DNA from: Micavibrio sp. UBA7657
GTDB taxonomy: Bacteria; Pseudomonadota; Alphaproteobacteria; Micavibrionales; Micavibrionaceae
Assembly (NCBI GenBank): GCA_002483465.1
Contig: DLHX01000014.1
Span: forward strand, 1 to 14,030
DNA length: 14,030 nt
Direction of reading: 5' to 3'
Shown here piece after piece: positions 1 to 5,958 of this stretch. Made by a program: the position numbers and the translations under genes. The notes beneath the pieces were generated by a model. The model saw only the letters and a program-made list of their open reading frames with translations. It searched no databases and was not told the origin of the DNA. Every line of letters begins with the position of its first letter. Within the stretch, counting starts at the first letter, position 1.

Positions 1-19
1 CTCCTTTATAGGGGGCGGC

Positions 20-415
20 TCAGGGTTCATAAGTTTTTTGCGCCTCTTGCTCTCGTATGTGTTCAATAATCTCATCAGCGATCATTGAAATAAAAGGATT
101 AACAAAAGGACCGGGGCGAATGGATTCTATAGTGGAAGAATCAAGAAAATCAGATTTTTTGATTTGGTTGAATGGGACTGTAAATACCGCGTCATCGTTT
201 TTAGATTCAATGCTGTTTAATCTGAATGACATACTGCCATGCGGATAAATTCGCAAAGTATAGTCTTTTATATTTTCAGATGGATTTTCCCAATCGCTTG
301 CACGCGATATCAAGAAGTCCTCAAATGCAGAAGCAACCTTTGATGAAAATTCATCATTTATTTCAAGTTTCTGAGGTTCTTTTTTAGACCTTCCTTTGCT
401 GAAAAAGCTGAACAT
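20..415 (-). CDS. hypothetical protein, 131 aa
   Basis: I do not recognise a family. The product is 131 residues, hydrophilic and charged, with a basic N-terminus (FSFFSKGRSKKEP) and a helical, acidic C-terminus (ADEIIEHIREQEAQK). There is no signal peptide or membrane segment. The start is the ATG read from 415, preceded on the minus strand by an AGAGG/GAGG-type ribosome site about 6-8 bases upstream. The gene is divergent from the XRE regulator at 489, and the 73 bases between them carry an 11-bp inverted repeat and a candidate promoter for this gene, so it is probably controlled by that regulator. It is AT-rich like the rest of the left region. It could be a phage or island accessory protein; its function is unknown. 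Confidence 0.7.
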   Translation of the reverse strand: MFSFFSKGRSKKEPQKLEINDEFSSKVASAFEDFLISRASDWENPSENIKDYTLRIYPHGSMSFRLNSIESKNDDAVFTVPFNQIKKSDFLDSSTIESIRPGPFVNPFISMIADEIIEHIREQEAQKTYEP

Positions 416-434
416 GCCTACCTCTCGTTGCTTT

Positions 435-479
435 TTGTTAACTATCGTTCACAGTAATTTTGTTTAGCATAGTTAACAA
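435..479. promoter_or_regulatory. paired operator: perfect 11-bp inverted repeat
   Basis: TTGTTAACTAT at 435-445 is the exact reverse complement of ATAGTTAACAA at 469-479. The arms are separated by 23 bases, with centres 34 bases apart, about three helical turns. Each arm also contains the palindrome GTTAAC, so each could be a separate dimer site. The pair fills the divergent intergenic region of the unknown gene and the XRE gene and overlaps the candidate minus-strand promoter. It is most simply the operator of the XRE protein encoded next to it. Confidence 0.55.
451..479 (-). promoter_or_regulatory. candidate sigma70-type promoter for the 20-415 gene
   Basis: Read on the minus strand, TTGTTA (479-474) is followed after exactly 17 bases by TACTGT (456-451). 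This would start transcription near 444, about 28 bases before the ATG. The -35 box lies inside the right operator arm (469-479), and the left arm (435-445) would fall at the transcription start. The assignment rests on motif match and spacing only. Confidence 0.4.
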
Positions 480-488
480 TCCTTTTCT

Positions 489-695
489 ATGGGAAATCTA
501 AAGACCATAGGACTGGCAATTATGAAGGCTCGACAGGCTAAAGGTATGAGCCAAGAAGATTTGGCTGGTGAAGCAGAAGTCGCTCGGAATTACGTCAGCC
601 GTATTGAAAATGGGCATGTAGCCTTTTCTGTCCCTGTTCTCCTTAAAATCGCAGAAGCCTTGGATATAGAACCAAGCAAACTTTTAAAACGCTAA
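489..695 (+). CDS. XRE-family helix-turn-helix transcriptional regulator, 68 aa
   Basis: This is a single-domain Cro/C1-type DNA-binding protein. The HTH core runs from about residue 8 to 66. It shows the family pattern: a first helix with ARQAKGMSQEDLA, the recognition segment AGEAEVARNYVSRIENG, and a closing LLKIAEALDIEPSKLL. There is no partner domain, so it is a minimal repressor of the kind found in phages, islands and restriction-modification controllers. The first ATG (489) gives a complete domain, but no Shine-Dalgarno sequence precedes it (the upstream bases are pyrimidine-rich). It may be weakly translated or leaderless. The divergent neighbour and the inverted repeat at 435-479 suggest autoregulation and control of the 20-415 gene. 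Confidence 0.9.
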   Translation: MGNLKTIGLAIMKARQAKGMSQEDLAGEAEVARNYVSRIENGHVAFSVPVLLKIAEALDIEPSKLLKR

Positions 696-727
696 TTTTC
701 CTCACGCTTACAGGCTTGTACAATTAA

Positions 728-910
728 CCGCATTACCGATCTGGTAACAGCGTGTGTGTACAGAGGGTTGAATCATCGGCATAGGTTCAGACATGGCTTG
801 AGCATTTGCTTGAGCTTGTGCAGACAGCATTTCCTATGGAATTTGCCTCGCATATTGCGGGGGACGTAAATCTTGTGACCAAGTATGTCGATAAGATTTA
901 TTTTGATTGA
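728..910 (+). pseudogene. possible decayed coding remnant (C-terminal fragment)
   Basis: One frame is open from 728 to the TGA at 908-910, except for a TAG at 782-784. The stretch after the TAG starts at 785, has no proper start codon and reads like real protein: it includes TWLEHLLELVQTAFP and, further on, GDVNLVTKYVDKIYFD before the stop. Amino-acid composition is protein-like and amphipathic. I cannot name a family. It could be the 3' end of a gene broken when the island was assembled, or an accidental open stretch of about 40 codons. Confidence 0.25.
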
Positions 911-1031
911 GTCTCAAATGGCTGAAGGCGAGATCCTATTTCCCCGTCCGTCGACTCAGTATCCATGATCTGGTTATACGTCCTTGCGAACGTAAGCACA
1001 CACTAAAGCCTCAAAACGACTATTAATGCGT

Positions 1032-1060
1032 CCGGGGTCACTTCTCAGTGTTATCCCCGG
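1032..1060. other. GC-rich hairpin, possible terminator
   Basis: CCGGGG (1032-1037) pairs with CCCCGG (1055-1060), and inside this CAC (1039-1041) pairs with GTG (1048-1050) around a six-base loop. On the plus strand it is followed by TCCTTTTCTTTCC, a pyrimidine-rich but imperfect T-tract. It could end plus-strand transcription through the remnant region. The absence of a gene directly in front makes the role uncertain. Confidence 0.3.
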
Positions 1061-1177
1061 TCCTTTTCTTTCCTGTGTTCTTGCTTCTGTCAGATTTCGG
1101 TGGTCTCGATACCCACCCAACTATGTTTTAACAGGCCATTCAATCTTGTAGATTTTGAAGCTATGTATTCTTGGCTA

Positions 1178-1405
1178 TTATCCTTTAGGGAGACTAGCTA
1201 GCCACGTATCTAGGTCTCCAACGCTATAACGCGGGGAGGAACCTAAAAGAATGGCATCAACTGTAAAGCTGTGTGGAAGGCCCTTGCGTCTGCGATGACG
1301 TTGTTGTCTTACCCATTGAGGAGACATCGCTACCCTACGGGCAACTTCTTTATCACACAGCAAAACGCGAGCATCCTCTGCAGGCTTCGTTTGAGTATTT
1401 TCCAT
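1178..1405 (-). CDS. AlpA/excisionase-like helix-turn-helix protein, 75 aa
   Basis: This small basic protein has the layout of the MerR-like winged-helix domain seen in AlpA regulators and excisionases. An early helix-turn-helix, VLLCDKEVARRVAMSPQWVR, is followed by a very basic turn (QQRHRRRKG), a hydrophobic strand segment, and the terminal SPRYSVGDLDTWLASL, which matches the usual 'R.....dl..Wl' ending of such proteins. Members typically bind next to att sites or phage promoters, controlling excision or integrase expression. No integrase lies nearby in the window. The ATG read from 1405 is the only ATG start after an upstream in-frame TAA (1423-1421), and no good ribosome site is visible. 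A palindrome at 1461-1478, just upstream, is a possible binding site. The exact subfamily is uncertain. Confidence 0.7.
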   Translation of the reverse strand: MENTQTKPAEDARVLLCDKEVARRVAMSPQWVRQQRHRRRKGLPHSFTVDAILLGSSPRYSVGDLDTWLASLPKG

Positions 1406-1453
1406 GTTTTGGATTGATAGTTACTAGGCCAGTCCTACACCCACTGGAGGGTG

Positions 1454-1498
1454 GCGATTACGAAGCAACGTTGCTACGGCTCTAGTGCTTAAAATCGC
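1454..1498. promoter_or_regulatory. palindrome upstream of the AlpA-like gene
   Basis: AGCAACGTTGCT (1464-1475) is a perfect 12-bp palindrome, extended by CG/CG on either side of one mismatch to span 1461-1478. An outer pair, GCGATT (1454-1459) and AATCGC (1493-1498), brackets it unequally. It lies about 55 bases upstream of the minus-strand start at 1405, in the large divergent gap before the helicase gene. It is a candidate operator or recombination accessory site; no function is shown. Confidence 0.35.
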
Positions 1499-1622
1499 TC
1501 TTTAACTATGGGGTCAAATATAACACGAAAATAACTGATTTGTCAAGAGGTTAGGATTATTAAAAGCATGGATTCATAATTTATAGTTATTGTTGTTATT
1601 CATTTTAGCAAAACAGAAAATC

Positions 1623-1652
1623 TTGCATATTTGCCATAATTTATGCCATAAA
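1623..1652 (+). promoter_or_regulatory. candidate promoter of the helicase gene, leaderless type
   Basis: TTGCAT (1623-1628) and CATAAA (1647-1652) are 18 bases apart. The -10-like box ends only five bases before the ATG at 1658, so transcription would begin at or near the start codon. There is no Shine-Dalgarno sequence, and an in-frame TAA at 1649-1651 rules out an earlier start. TGCCATAA also occurs twice here (1632-1639 and 1644-1651). Confidence 0.35.
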
Positions 1653-1657
1653 ACCGC

Positions 1658-4600
1658 ATGCAAGATAAGCAGCAACTACTTTCATACCTGCAGCAGGGAA
1701 TTGATGCATTAATCCAACAAGGCCATTTCGATGGTGGCCAGTCGTTCCGACGCACTCAAAAGCAAGCCTTGGAAGCTTATCAAAGATTTCTGCATGATAA
1801 GCGCTTAACAGTCGATGAACGTCTGGAAGGATTTGTTTCAATCGCAACTGGTTTAGGAAAGACTGCTATCTTTAGCGGCATTATCGGCGCAACACATCGA
1901 ATAGCCGAGCAGAACGGCGATATTTTAAAGTCCGTAATTGTTGTTCCCACAAGACCGCTATTAACCCAGACCGAAAAAGACTTCAAAAAATTCTCACCTC
2001 ATATGGCTGAAAAGGTCGGACTGTATGGCAATAATTACAAGGATTTGTCACAGCCAGTGACAATCATAACTTTCAATGCTTGGCATGATCTATCCTTACA
2101 AGGAGAAATAAGCTCTGAAAACGTAGACATTCTTATTTCAGACGAAGCGCACAAGGGTACATCCTATCGCCGTGTTAAAGCGATAACTACACATTACAAT
2201 TCTCGTACGATGCGATTAGCTGATACTGCCACTGCACATTTTGATAAAGTTAAATCTGTATTACAAAGCCACAAACGCCAAATTTTTTCTAAAACACTAC
2301 GCGAGGCTATGCTTGAAGGCACACCAGAGCTTGCTGCTTATGTTCAAGGGCAAACCGTTGTTATTCGTGTACCGCCTAATGACTATATGCGGTCTGACGA
2401 GTTTGAAGCTCTTCCTTTGAGAAAAAAAGTTGCTTATCGCAGGGCACTTAAACAGGAGATGTGGAATAAATACGCATATGAAATTTATAAAAACGGTCAT
2501 GACGAACATACCGGTGATCTTCTTTCGGACAATCAAACAGCGTTCTTCGTAGATGGAATTGATCAAGCAAATAAACTGGAAGCTTTAATCAACGCCGATG
2601 AAGAATTGAAGCAAAGATTGATGCTGCAAGAACGCAATATTGTTTCTGCGGCAATTCATTCAAATTTATCGTCATATGGGGAAGCGGATAGTCGTTTCCA
2701 GTCATTTAGAAGTGGCGAATCCGGGGCTATCATCGGTGACGAGATGTTTAAAGAAGGTTTTGATCATGCGCCGCTTAAAACCGTTATTGATTACTCTCAT
2801 GGTTCGATTGTCGATAAAGCACAAATCTTAGGCCGTCCTGTCCGTAGCTGGTGGAATGAAACCAAAAACCGTTCCGAAGGTGTAACCTTTGTTGATACGA
2901 TCATTTATATTGGTTCGGATGACCCTAAAGTGGATAAGTTGTTCGAAAAAAGGGCCAAGGTAGCTGCTGTATCTTTAAAAGAAATCCTTGAGGACACCTA
3001 TGTACTCAATCCCGGTCATCCACTTAGAAAGCCAAGCCCTGCGGGGGCGACCATGTCCGGTCCGCGGCTTTTTATAAACGATCCGAATGTCAAATATTAT
3101 GCGACGCAGAAAGATGTTTTCCGTCTTGAAAATGAAATCGAAAAAATACGTCGGGGTCTTATCCTGACAATAGACGATATCGTTGAAACTATTGATGCGT
3201 ACAGAGAGACTCATAATGGAAAAAATCCAGGTCAATATTCAGGAGAAATAACAGAGGGTCTTCTGGCTGATCAAGTAAATAGTTGGAACTCACTCAATTC
3301 TGCACTTTTTAAAGGATCTAATGGCTTATTAGATGATCCTGAATGGCAAAAGCTTAATGAAAAACTCGGTGATGGTAACGTCGCTTTGCGTAATTTACTC
3401 ATAGAGCTTGGCTACAAACCCAAATTATCAACCTACACTATCGATAGCATAATTGAGACAATTGATGCTTATCGGGAAGCGCATAATAATGAAAATCCCA
3501 TGTCTGAAGTATCTGGGATTATCACCGAGGAACCACTTGCTGATGGAGTAAGTACATGGAGTGCTCTCAGTCAAGGTTTGTCAGATGGGCGTCGTGGTCT
3601 GGTAGACGATCCTAAATGGCAGGAAATTAAAAAAGAATTAGATGGAGAGATAACACTACATAAACTGCTCATTTATCTTGGTTACAAATCTGCAAATTTA
3701 ACCATGGATAGTATCAAAAAGACTATTGAAGCTTATCGTGAAGCTCATAATGGCGAAAATCCGCATAAAAGATCTGGCACTATAATGGAAAGGCCGCTTG
3801 CTGATGGAGCAAGATCATGGATGAGCCTAGATGCAGCTTTGAAAGGAGGAGCAAACGGCCTCAAAAAAGATACTGATTGGCAAGCGCTTAACGGCAAGCT
3901 TGGTGATGGCAATTTAACTTTACCTAATTTACTGATTGAATTCGGTTATAAATCCGGAAGGTTAAATTATACTTTGAATGATGTGATCAGAACCATCGAT
4001 GCTTATCGGAAAGCTCATAAGGGCGAAAATCCTATTGTTGCGACGTTGAGAATAATTGCAGAAAAACCGCTTGCAGATGGAAAACGCACATGGATAAGTG
4101 TCAATCAAGCATTAGCGAATGGTAATTGTGGTTTATCGAATGATCCTGAATGGCAAAAGCTTAATAAAAAACTCGGTGATGGTAACGTCACTTTGCCTAG
4201 TTTACTCATAGAGCTTGGCTATAAACCCAAACCATCAAGCTACACTATCGATAGCATAATTGAGACAATTTATGCTTATCGGGAAGCTCACAACGACAAA
4301 AATCCTGTTATTGCTTCTGGAATTATTACTGAAGGCCCACTGGCTGATGGGGTAAGAACTTGGAATGCATTACATGTGGCGTTGTTAACAGGTGGCAATG
4401 GTTTATCTGCTGATCCGAAATGGCAGGCACTTAATACCAATAATGCTAAATTGGGTAGTAGTGGAAATATATCGCTAGGCAAATTTCTTGATAAAATTGG
4501 TTATACAGAAAAAATTACTGTAGCTAAAATTAAACAAACCATTTTTGCTTATCGCCAAGCTCACAGTGGTATAGAACCTGTTCAAAAATCTGGTGTCATT

Positions 4601-4816
4601 ACTGAAGGGGCGCTTGCTGATAAAGCAAGAACGTGGGCTTCCGTGAATTCTGCCTTGATGAACGGTTCAAACGGTTTATCAGATGATCCTGAATATCAGT
4701 CTTTAAAAAAGAAATATGATTATAAATTTTCTTTAGGAAAGCTCAAGAAAGAGTATCCGCCCGGATCATCTGCGTCACCATCTTCGTTTGGTCCGGAAGA
4801 TAATTTAACGCCATAA
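1658..4816 (+). CDS. DEAH-box SF2 helicase with six C-terminal ~90-aa repeats, 1052 aa
   Basis: The N-terminal half is a superfamily 2 ATPase. Visible motifs are Walker A ATGLGKT (63-69), Ia-like VVPTRPLL, the Walker B/DEAH box SDEAHKG (D162-H165), motif III-like DTATAHF (189-195, A where P is usual in TAT-P), the motif V region DEMFKEGFD (361-369) and motif VI QILGRPVR (389-396). It should hydrolyse ATP and move on or unwind nucleic acid. From residue 504 the protein consists of six tandem repeats starting near T504, T594, T682, T772, T863 and T954, with the theme AYREAHNGENP...SG.I.E.PLADG..TW.AL..AL..G.NGL..DPEWQ...LL...GYK. I know no named function for this repeat; it resembles, from memory, TW/GL-containing repeats of large unnamed bacterial proteins. 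There is no nuclease, methylase or protease motif. The gene is AT-rich, alone in its orientation, and close to a tRNA gene. A defence or mobile-element role is inferred, not shown. Confidence 0.85.
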   Translation: MQDKQQLLSYLQQGIDALIQQGHFDGGQSFRRTQKQALEAYQRFLHDKRLTVDERLEGFVSIATGLGKTAIFSGIIGATHRIAEQNGDILKSVIVVPTRPLLTQTEKDFKKFSPHMAEKVGLYGNNYKDLSQPVTIITFNAWHDLSLQGEISSENVDILISDEAHKGTSYRRVKAITTHYNSRTMRLADTATAHFDKVKSVLQSHKRQIFSKTLREAMLEGTPELAAYVQGQTVVIRVPPNDYMRSDEFEALPLRKKVAYRRALKQEMWNKYAYEIYKNGHDEHTGDLLSDNQTAFFVDGIDQANKLEALINADEELKQRLMLQERNIVSAAIHSNLSSYGEADSRFQSFRSGESGAIIGDEMFKEGFDHAPLKTVIDYSHGSIVDKAQILGRPVRSWWNETKNRSEGVTFVDTIIYIGSDDPKVDKLFEKRAKVAAVSLKEILEDTYVLNPGHPLRKPSPAGATMSGPRLFINDPNVKYYATQKDVFRLENEIEKIRRGLILTIDDIVETIDAYRETHNGKNPGQYSGEITEGLLADQVNSWNSLNSALFKGSNGLLDDPEWQKLNEKLGDGNVALRNLLIELGYKPKLSTYTIDSIIETIDAYREAHNNENPMSEVSGIITEEPLADGVSTWSALSQGLSDGRRGLVDDPKWQEIKKELDGEITLHKLLIYLGYKSANLTMDSIKKTIEAYREAHNGENPHKRSGTIMERPLADGARSWMSLDAALKGGANGLKKDTDWQALNGKLGDGNLTLPNLLIEFGYKSGRLNYTLNDVIRTIDAYRKAHKGENPIVATLRIIAEKPLADGKRTWISVNQALANGNCGLSNDPEWQKLNKKLGDGNVTLPSLLIELGYKPKPSSYTIDSIIETIYAYREAHNDKNPVIASGIITEGPLADGVRTWNALHVALLTGGNGLSADPKWQALNTNNAKLGSSGNISLGKFLDKIGYTEKITVAKIKQTIFAYRQAHSGIEPVQKSGVITEGALADKARTWASVNSALMNGSNGLSDDPEYQSLKKKYDYKFSLGKLKKEYPPGSSASPSSFGPEDNLTP
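3335..3480 (+). repeat. first copy of a near-identical 146-bp segment (repeat 1/2 junction)
   Basis: This stretch matches 4142-4287 at 137 of 146 positions by hand count, without gaps, whereas other repeat pairs are far more diverged at DNA level. It covers the end of repeat 1 and the start of repeat 2. The offset of 807 bases (269 codons) equals three repeats. Confidence 0.8.
4142..4287 (+). repeat. second copy of the 146-bp segment (repeat 4/5 junction)
   Basis: This copy covers the end of repeat 4 and the start of repeat 5, at the position equivalent to 3335-3480. Most of the nine differences change the encoded residue, for example GTCGCT versus GTCACT. The offset keeps the frame, as expected for gene conversion or unequal crossing-over within the array. 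Confidence 0.8.
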
Positions 4817-4855
4817 ATATAAAAGTTCCTTTATAGGATAATATCACCTGAGTTT

Positions 4856-5011
4856 ATGAAGGTTATTGTTGTTACACTAAATTTTTTTGCGTGGTTTAAA
4901 GACATCATAAGCAAAATTATCATGGCCCCCCTTTTTTCCCTCGGGGGTCTCTTAGAGCTTCTAATGGAGCATCTAAGGAGGGCATCAGGGAATAGTTCTC
5001 ATAAATTTTGA
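4856..5011 (+). CDS. possible small hydrophobic protein, 51 aa
   Basis: An ATG at 4856 opens a 51-codon frame ending at TGA 5009-5011. The product begins MKVIVVTLNFFAWFKDI, has a second hydrophobic stretch (IIMAPLFSLGGLLELL) and ends in a basic, polar tail with RRASGNSSHK. Such a pattern fits a small membrane peptide. Against it, the ribosome site is weak, no homologue is recognised, and two GC-rich hairpins lie within the frame, which may instead be the reason the segment is kept. It lies 39 bases after the helicase stop. Confidence 0.22.
   Translation: MKVIVVTLNFFAWFKDIISKIIMAPLFSLGGLLELLMEHLRRASGNSSHKF
4926..4980. other. two adjacent hairpins after the helicase gene
   Basis: First, CCCCC (4927-4931) can pair with GGGGG (4943-4947) across an 11-base loop rich in T and C. 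Immediately after it, CTC-TTAGA-GCTTC (4949-4961) pairs with GGAGC-TCTAA-GAG (4966-4980) around a TAAT loop, 13 base pairs with two single-base bulges and one G-T pair. No T-tract follows, so this is not a standard intrinsic terminator. It may protect or end the helicase mRNA, or belong to a small RNA. Confidence 0.35.
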
Positions 5012-5085
5012 TCGATAGATAATGGGGATATGATGGGGAGTTTTAATTCCCAAAATAGAACATCATCAAATAAGATTGATTTAAA

Positions 5086-5160
<75 letters not shown>

Positions 5161-5239
5161 TTATCCTTGGGTGAGACCGCAAAATATAGTGATTTCGCCG
5201 CCCGATGCAAGCTTAAAGTATTGCTGTATTTAAAGGATT

Positions 5240-5524
5240 TTAGAAGAGTTCGCCGACCTTGATCAGGGGTACTGTGTAGCCGAGAGGCTCCTGATTGGGG
5301 AACAGGGAATAGATGATGACATTCGGGCTTTTCTCAACCGGGTAGGTCATGTTCTCGGGCACTTCATAGTGCATCAGTTCGTTGGATTCTTCCTCGCCAC
5401 CGTAAACCAGCATGAACAGGCGCTGGTCGCGGTAGAACTCCACGCGCTTGACGACATGCGGCAGCGGCTGGTCGCTAACCAGCATCACTCCTCCGTCATG
5501 CAATATGCCAAGCTCGATATTCAT
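5240..5524 (-). CDS. hypothetical protein, 94 aa
   Basis: I do not recognise a family. The 94-residue product is acidic and looks like a compact beta-rich domain, with strands such as MNIELGILHDGGVMLVSD, RLFMLVYGG and VIIYSLFP alternating with short charged loops. No signal peptide, membrane segment, cysteine or catalytic motif is evident. The ATG (5524) comes one base after the stop of the upstream gene (TAA at 5528-5526), with AAGG about seven bases before it, so the two genes are translationally coupled and probably work together. Base composition resembles the housekeeping side of the window more than the helicase side. Function unknown. Confidence 0.75.
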   Translation of the reverse strand: MNIELGILHDGGVMLVSDQPLPHVVKRVEFYRDQRLFMLVYGGEEESNELMHYEVPENMTYPVEKSPNVIIYSLFPNQEPLGYTVPLIKVGELF

Positions 5525-5525
5525 T

Positions 5526-5840
5526 TTATGCCTTGAATTTTGGACCGTTATTTGTCGGGGTGGAAGGTGTGTCGTTGTCTGGCGCTGGTGCGACCTTATT
5601 GAATTGCAAAGTTGGGCCGTTTAATTTGACTGCAAGCTCCTGAACAATACTGCCATTTTCTGCAAAGAATGCAATGCAACCTTCCGGTGACAAGCCGGTT
5701 GTTCCAAAAATACCTTTTCCACTATCCATGCGGCGGCCTATGTCATCATTTCTGCAGACGGAAGTAGGGCCGCGTTCAGCTTCAACGCGTGCCAAATAAT
5801 CTTGTCGGCTGATGCCATTATTATCGTTATCGGTACTCAT
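5526..5840 (-). CDS. hypothetical protein, 104 aa
   Basis: This is an unrecognised 104-residue protein. The N-terminus is polar (MSTDNDNNGISRQDYLARVE), the middle is glycine-rich with one cysteine in SVCRN and another in EGCIAF, and the last 25 residues are a low-complexity P/N/D/T tail that is probably disordered. There is no signal peptide or membrane segment. The start at 5840 follows GAGGG about nine bases upstream. It is the first gene of a two-gene unit with 5240-5524, one base apart. The gene is divergent from the deacylase gene at 5959; the gap of 118 bases probably holds promoters for both. Confidence 0.75.
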   Translation of the reverse strand: MSTDNDNNGISRQDYLARVEAERGPTSVCRNDDIGRRMDSGKGIFGTTGLSPEGCIAFFAENGSIVQELAVKLNGPTLQFNKVAPAPDNDTPSTPTNNGPKFKA

Positions 5841-5958
5841 AAAAAGAATCCCTCACACACGTAAATTCGTTTCCATGGTAGGTTAAAAAGGTTAAAAAAA
5901 GCTTAGCCGTTATTACGGCAACCCTTGATTTTATTGCATTTCCGGGCGATAAAGCGTT
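5841..5958. promoter_or_regulatory. divergent intergenic region with leaderless-type promoter for the deacylase gene
   Basis: TTGATT (5925-5930) and GATAAA (5948-5953) are 17 bases apart and end five bases before the ATG at 5959. An in-frame TAA (5950-5952) forbids an earlier start and there is no ribosome site, so a leaderless mRNA is likely. The region also holds a tandem GGTTAAAAA (5881-5889 and 5890-5898) and a small hairpin GCCGT-TATT-ACGGC (5906-5919). Read on the minus strand, a T-run follows that hairpin. Confidence 0.4.

Larger units (their letters stand above)
696..1177. other. 482-base gap without an intact gene
   Basis: No complete gene is visible on either strand. The segment holds a possible coding remnant (728-910) and a GC-rich hairpin (1032-1060). 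Composition is mixed and frames are frequently closed. It looks like decayed sequence inside an accessory region, not a regulatory leader. Confidence 0.6.
3167..4770 (+). repeat. six in-frame tandem repeats (~270 bp each) inside the helicase gene
   Basis: Repeat starts are at about 3167, 3437, 3701, 3971, 4244 and 4517, giving spacings of 88-91 codons. All keep an AYR.AH motif near the start, a [TS]W in the middle, GL after it, a W/Y-containing [DT]xxW or DPEY segment, and an L-rich end. Repeat 4 lacks the SG pair found in the others, and repeat 6 ends early in a divergent, proline/serine-rich tail. The number and divergence of copies suggest repeated duplication within the gene. Confidence 0.85.

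Noticed and set aside
1273..1485. 70-codon plus-strand frame opposite the AlpA-like gene
   Set aside because: It lies antisense to a recognisable helix-turn-helix protein and its product has no recognisable fold or ribosome site.
3167..4770. Regular repeats as a possible CRISPR array
   Set aside because: The period is about 270 bp, repeats are diverged and in frame within one protein; there are no short identical repeats with unique spacers and no cas genes.
2..4837. TCCTTTATAGG occurring at 2-12 and 4827-4837, as possible direct repeats flanking an element
   Set aside because: Eleven-base matches are expected by chance in 14 kb, the copies do not touch the tRNA, and no recombinase site features surround them.
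1..5085. An integrase, transposase or IS ends in the accessory region
   Set aside because: No tyrosine or serine recombinase or DDE transposase motif is visible in any intact frame, and no terminal inverted repeats with target duplication were seen.
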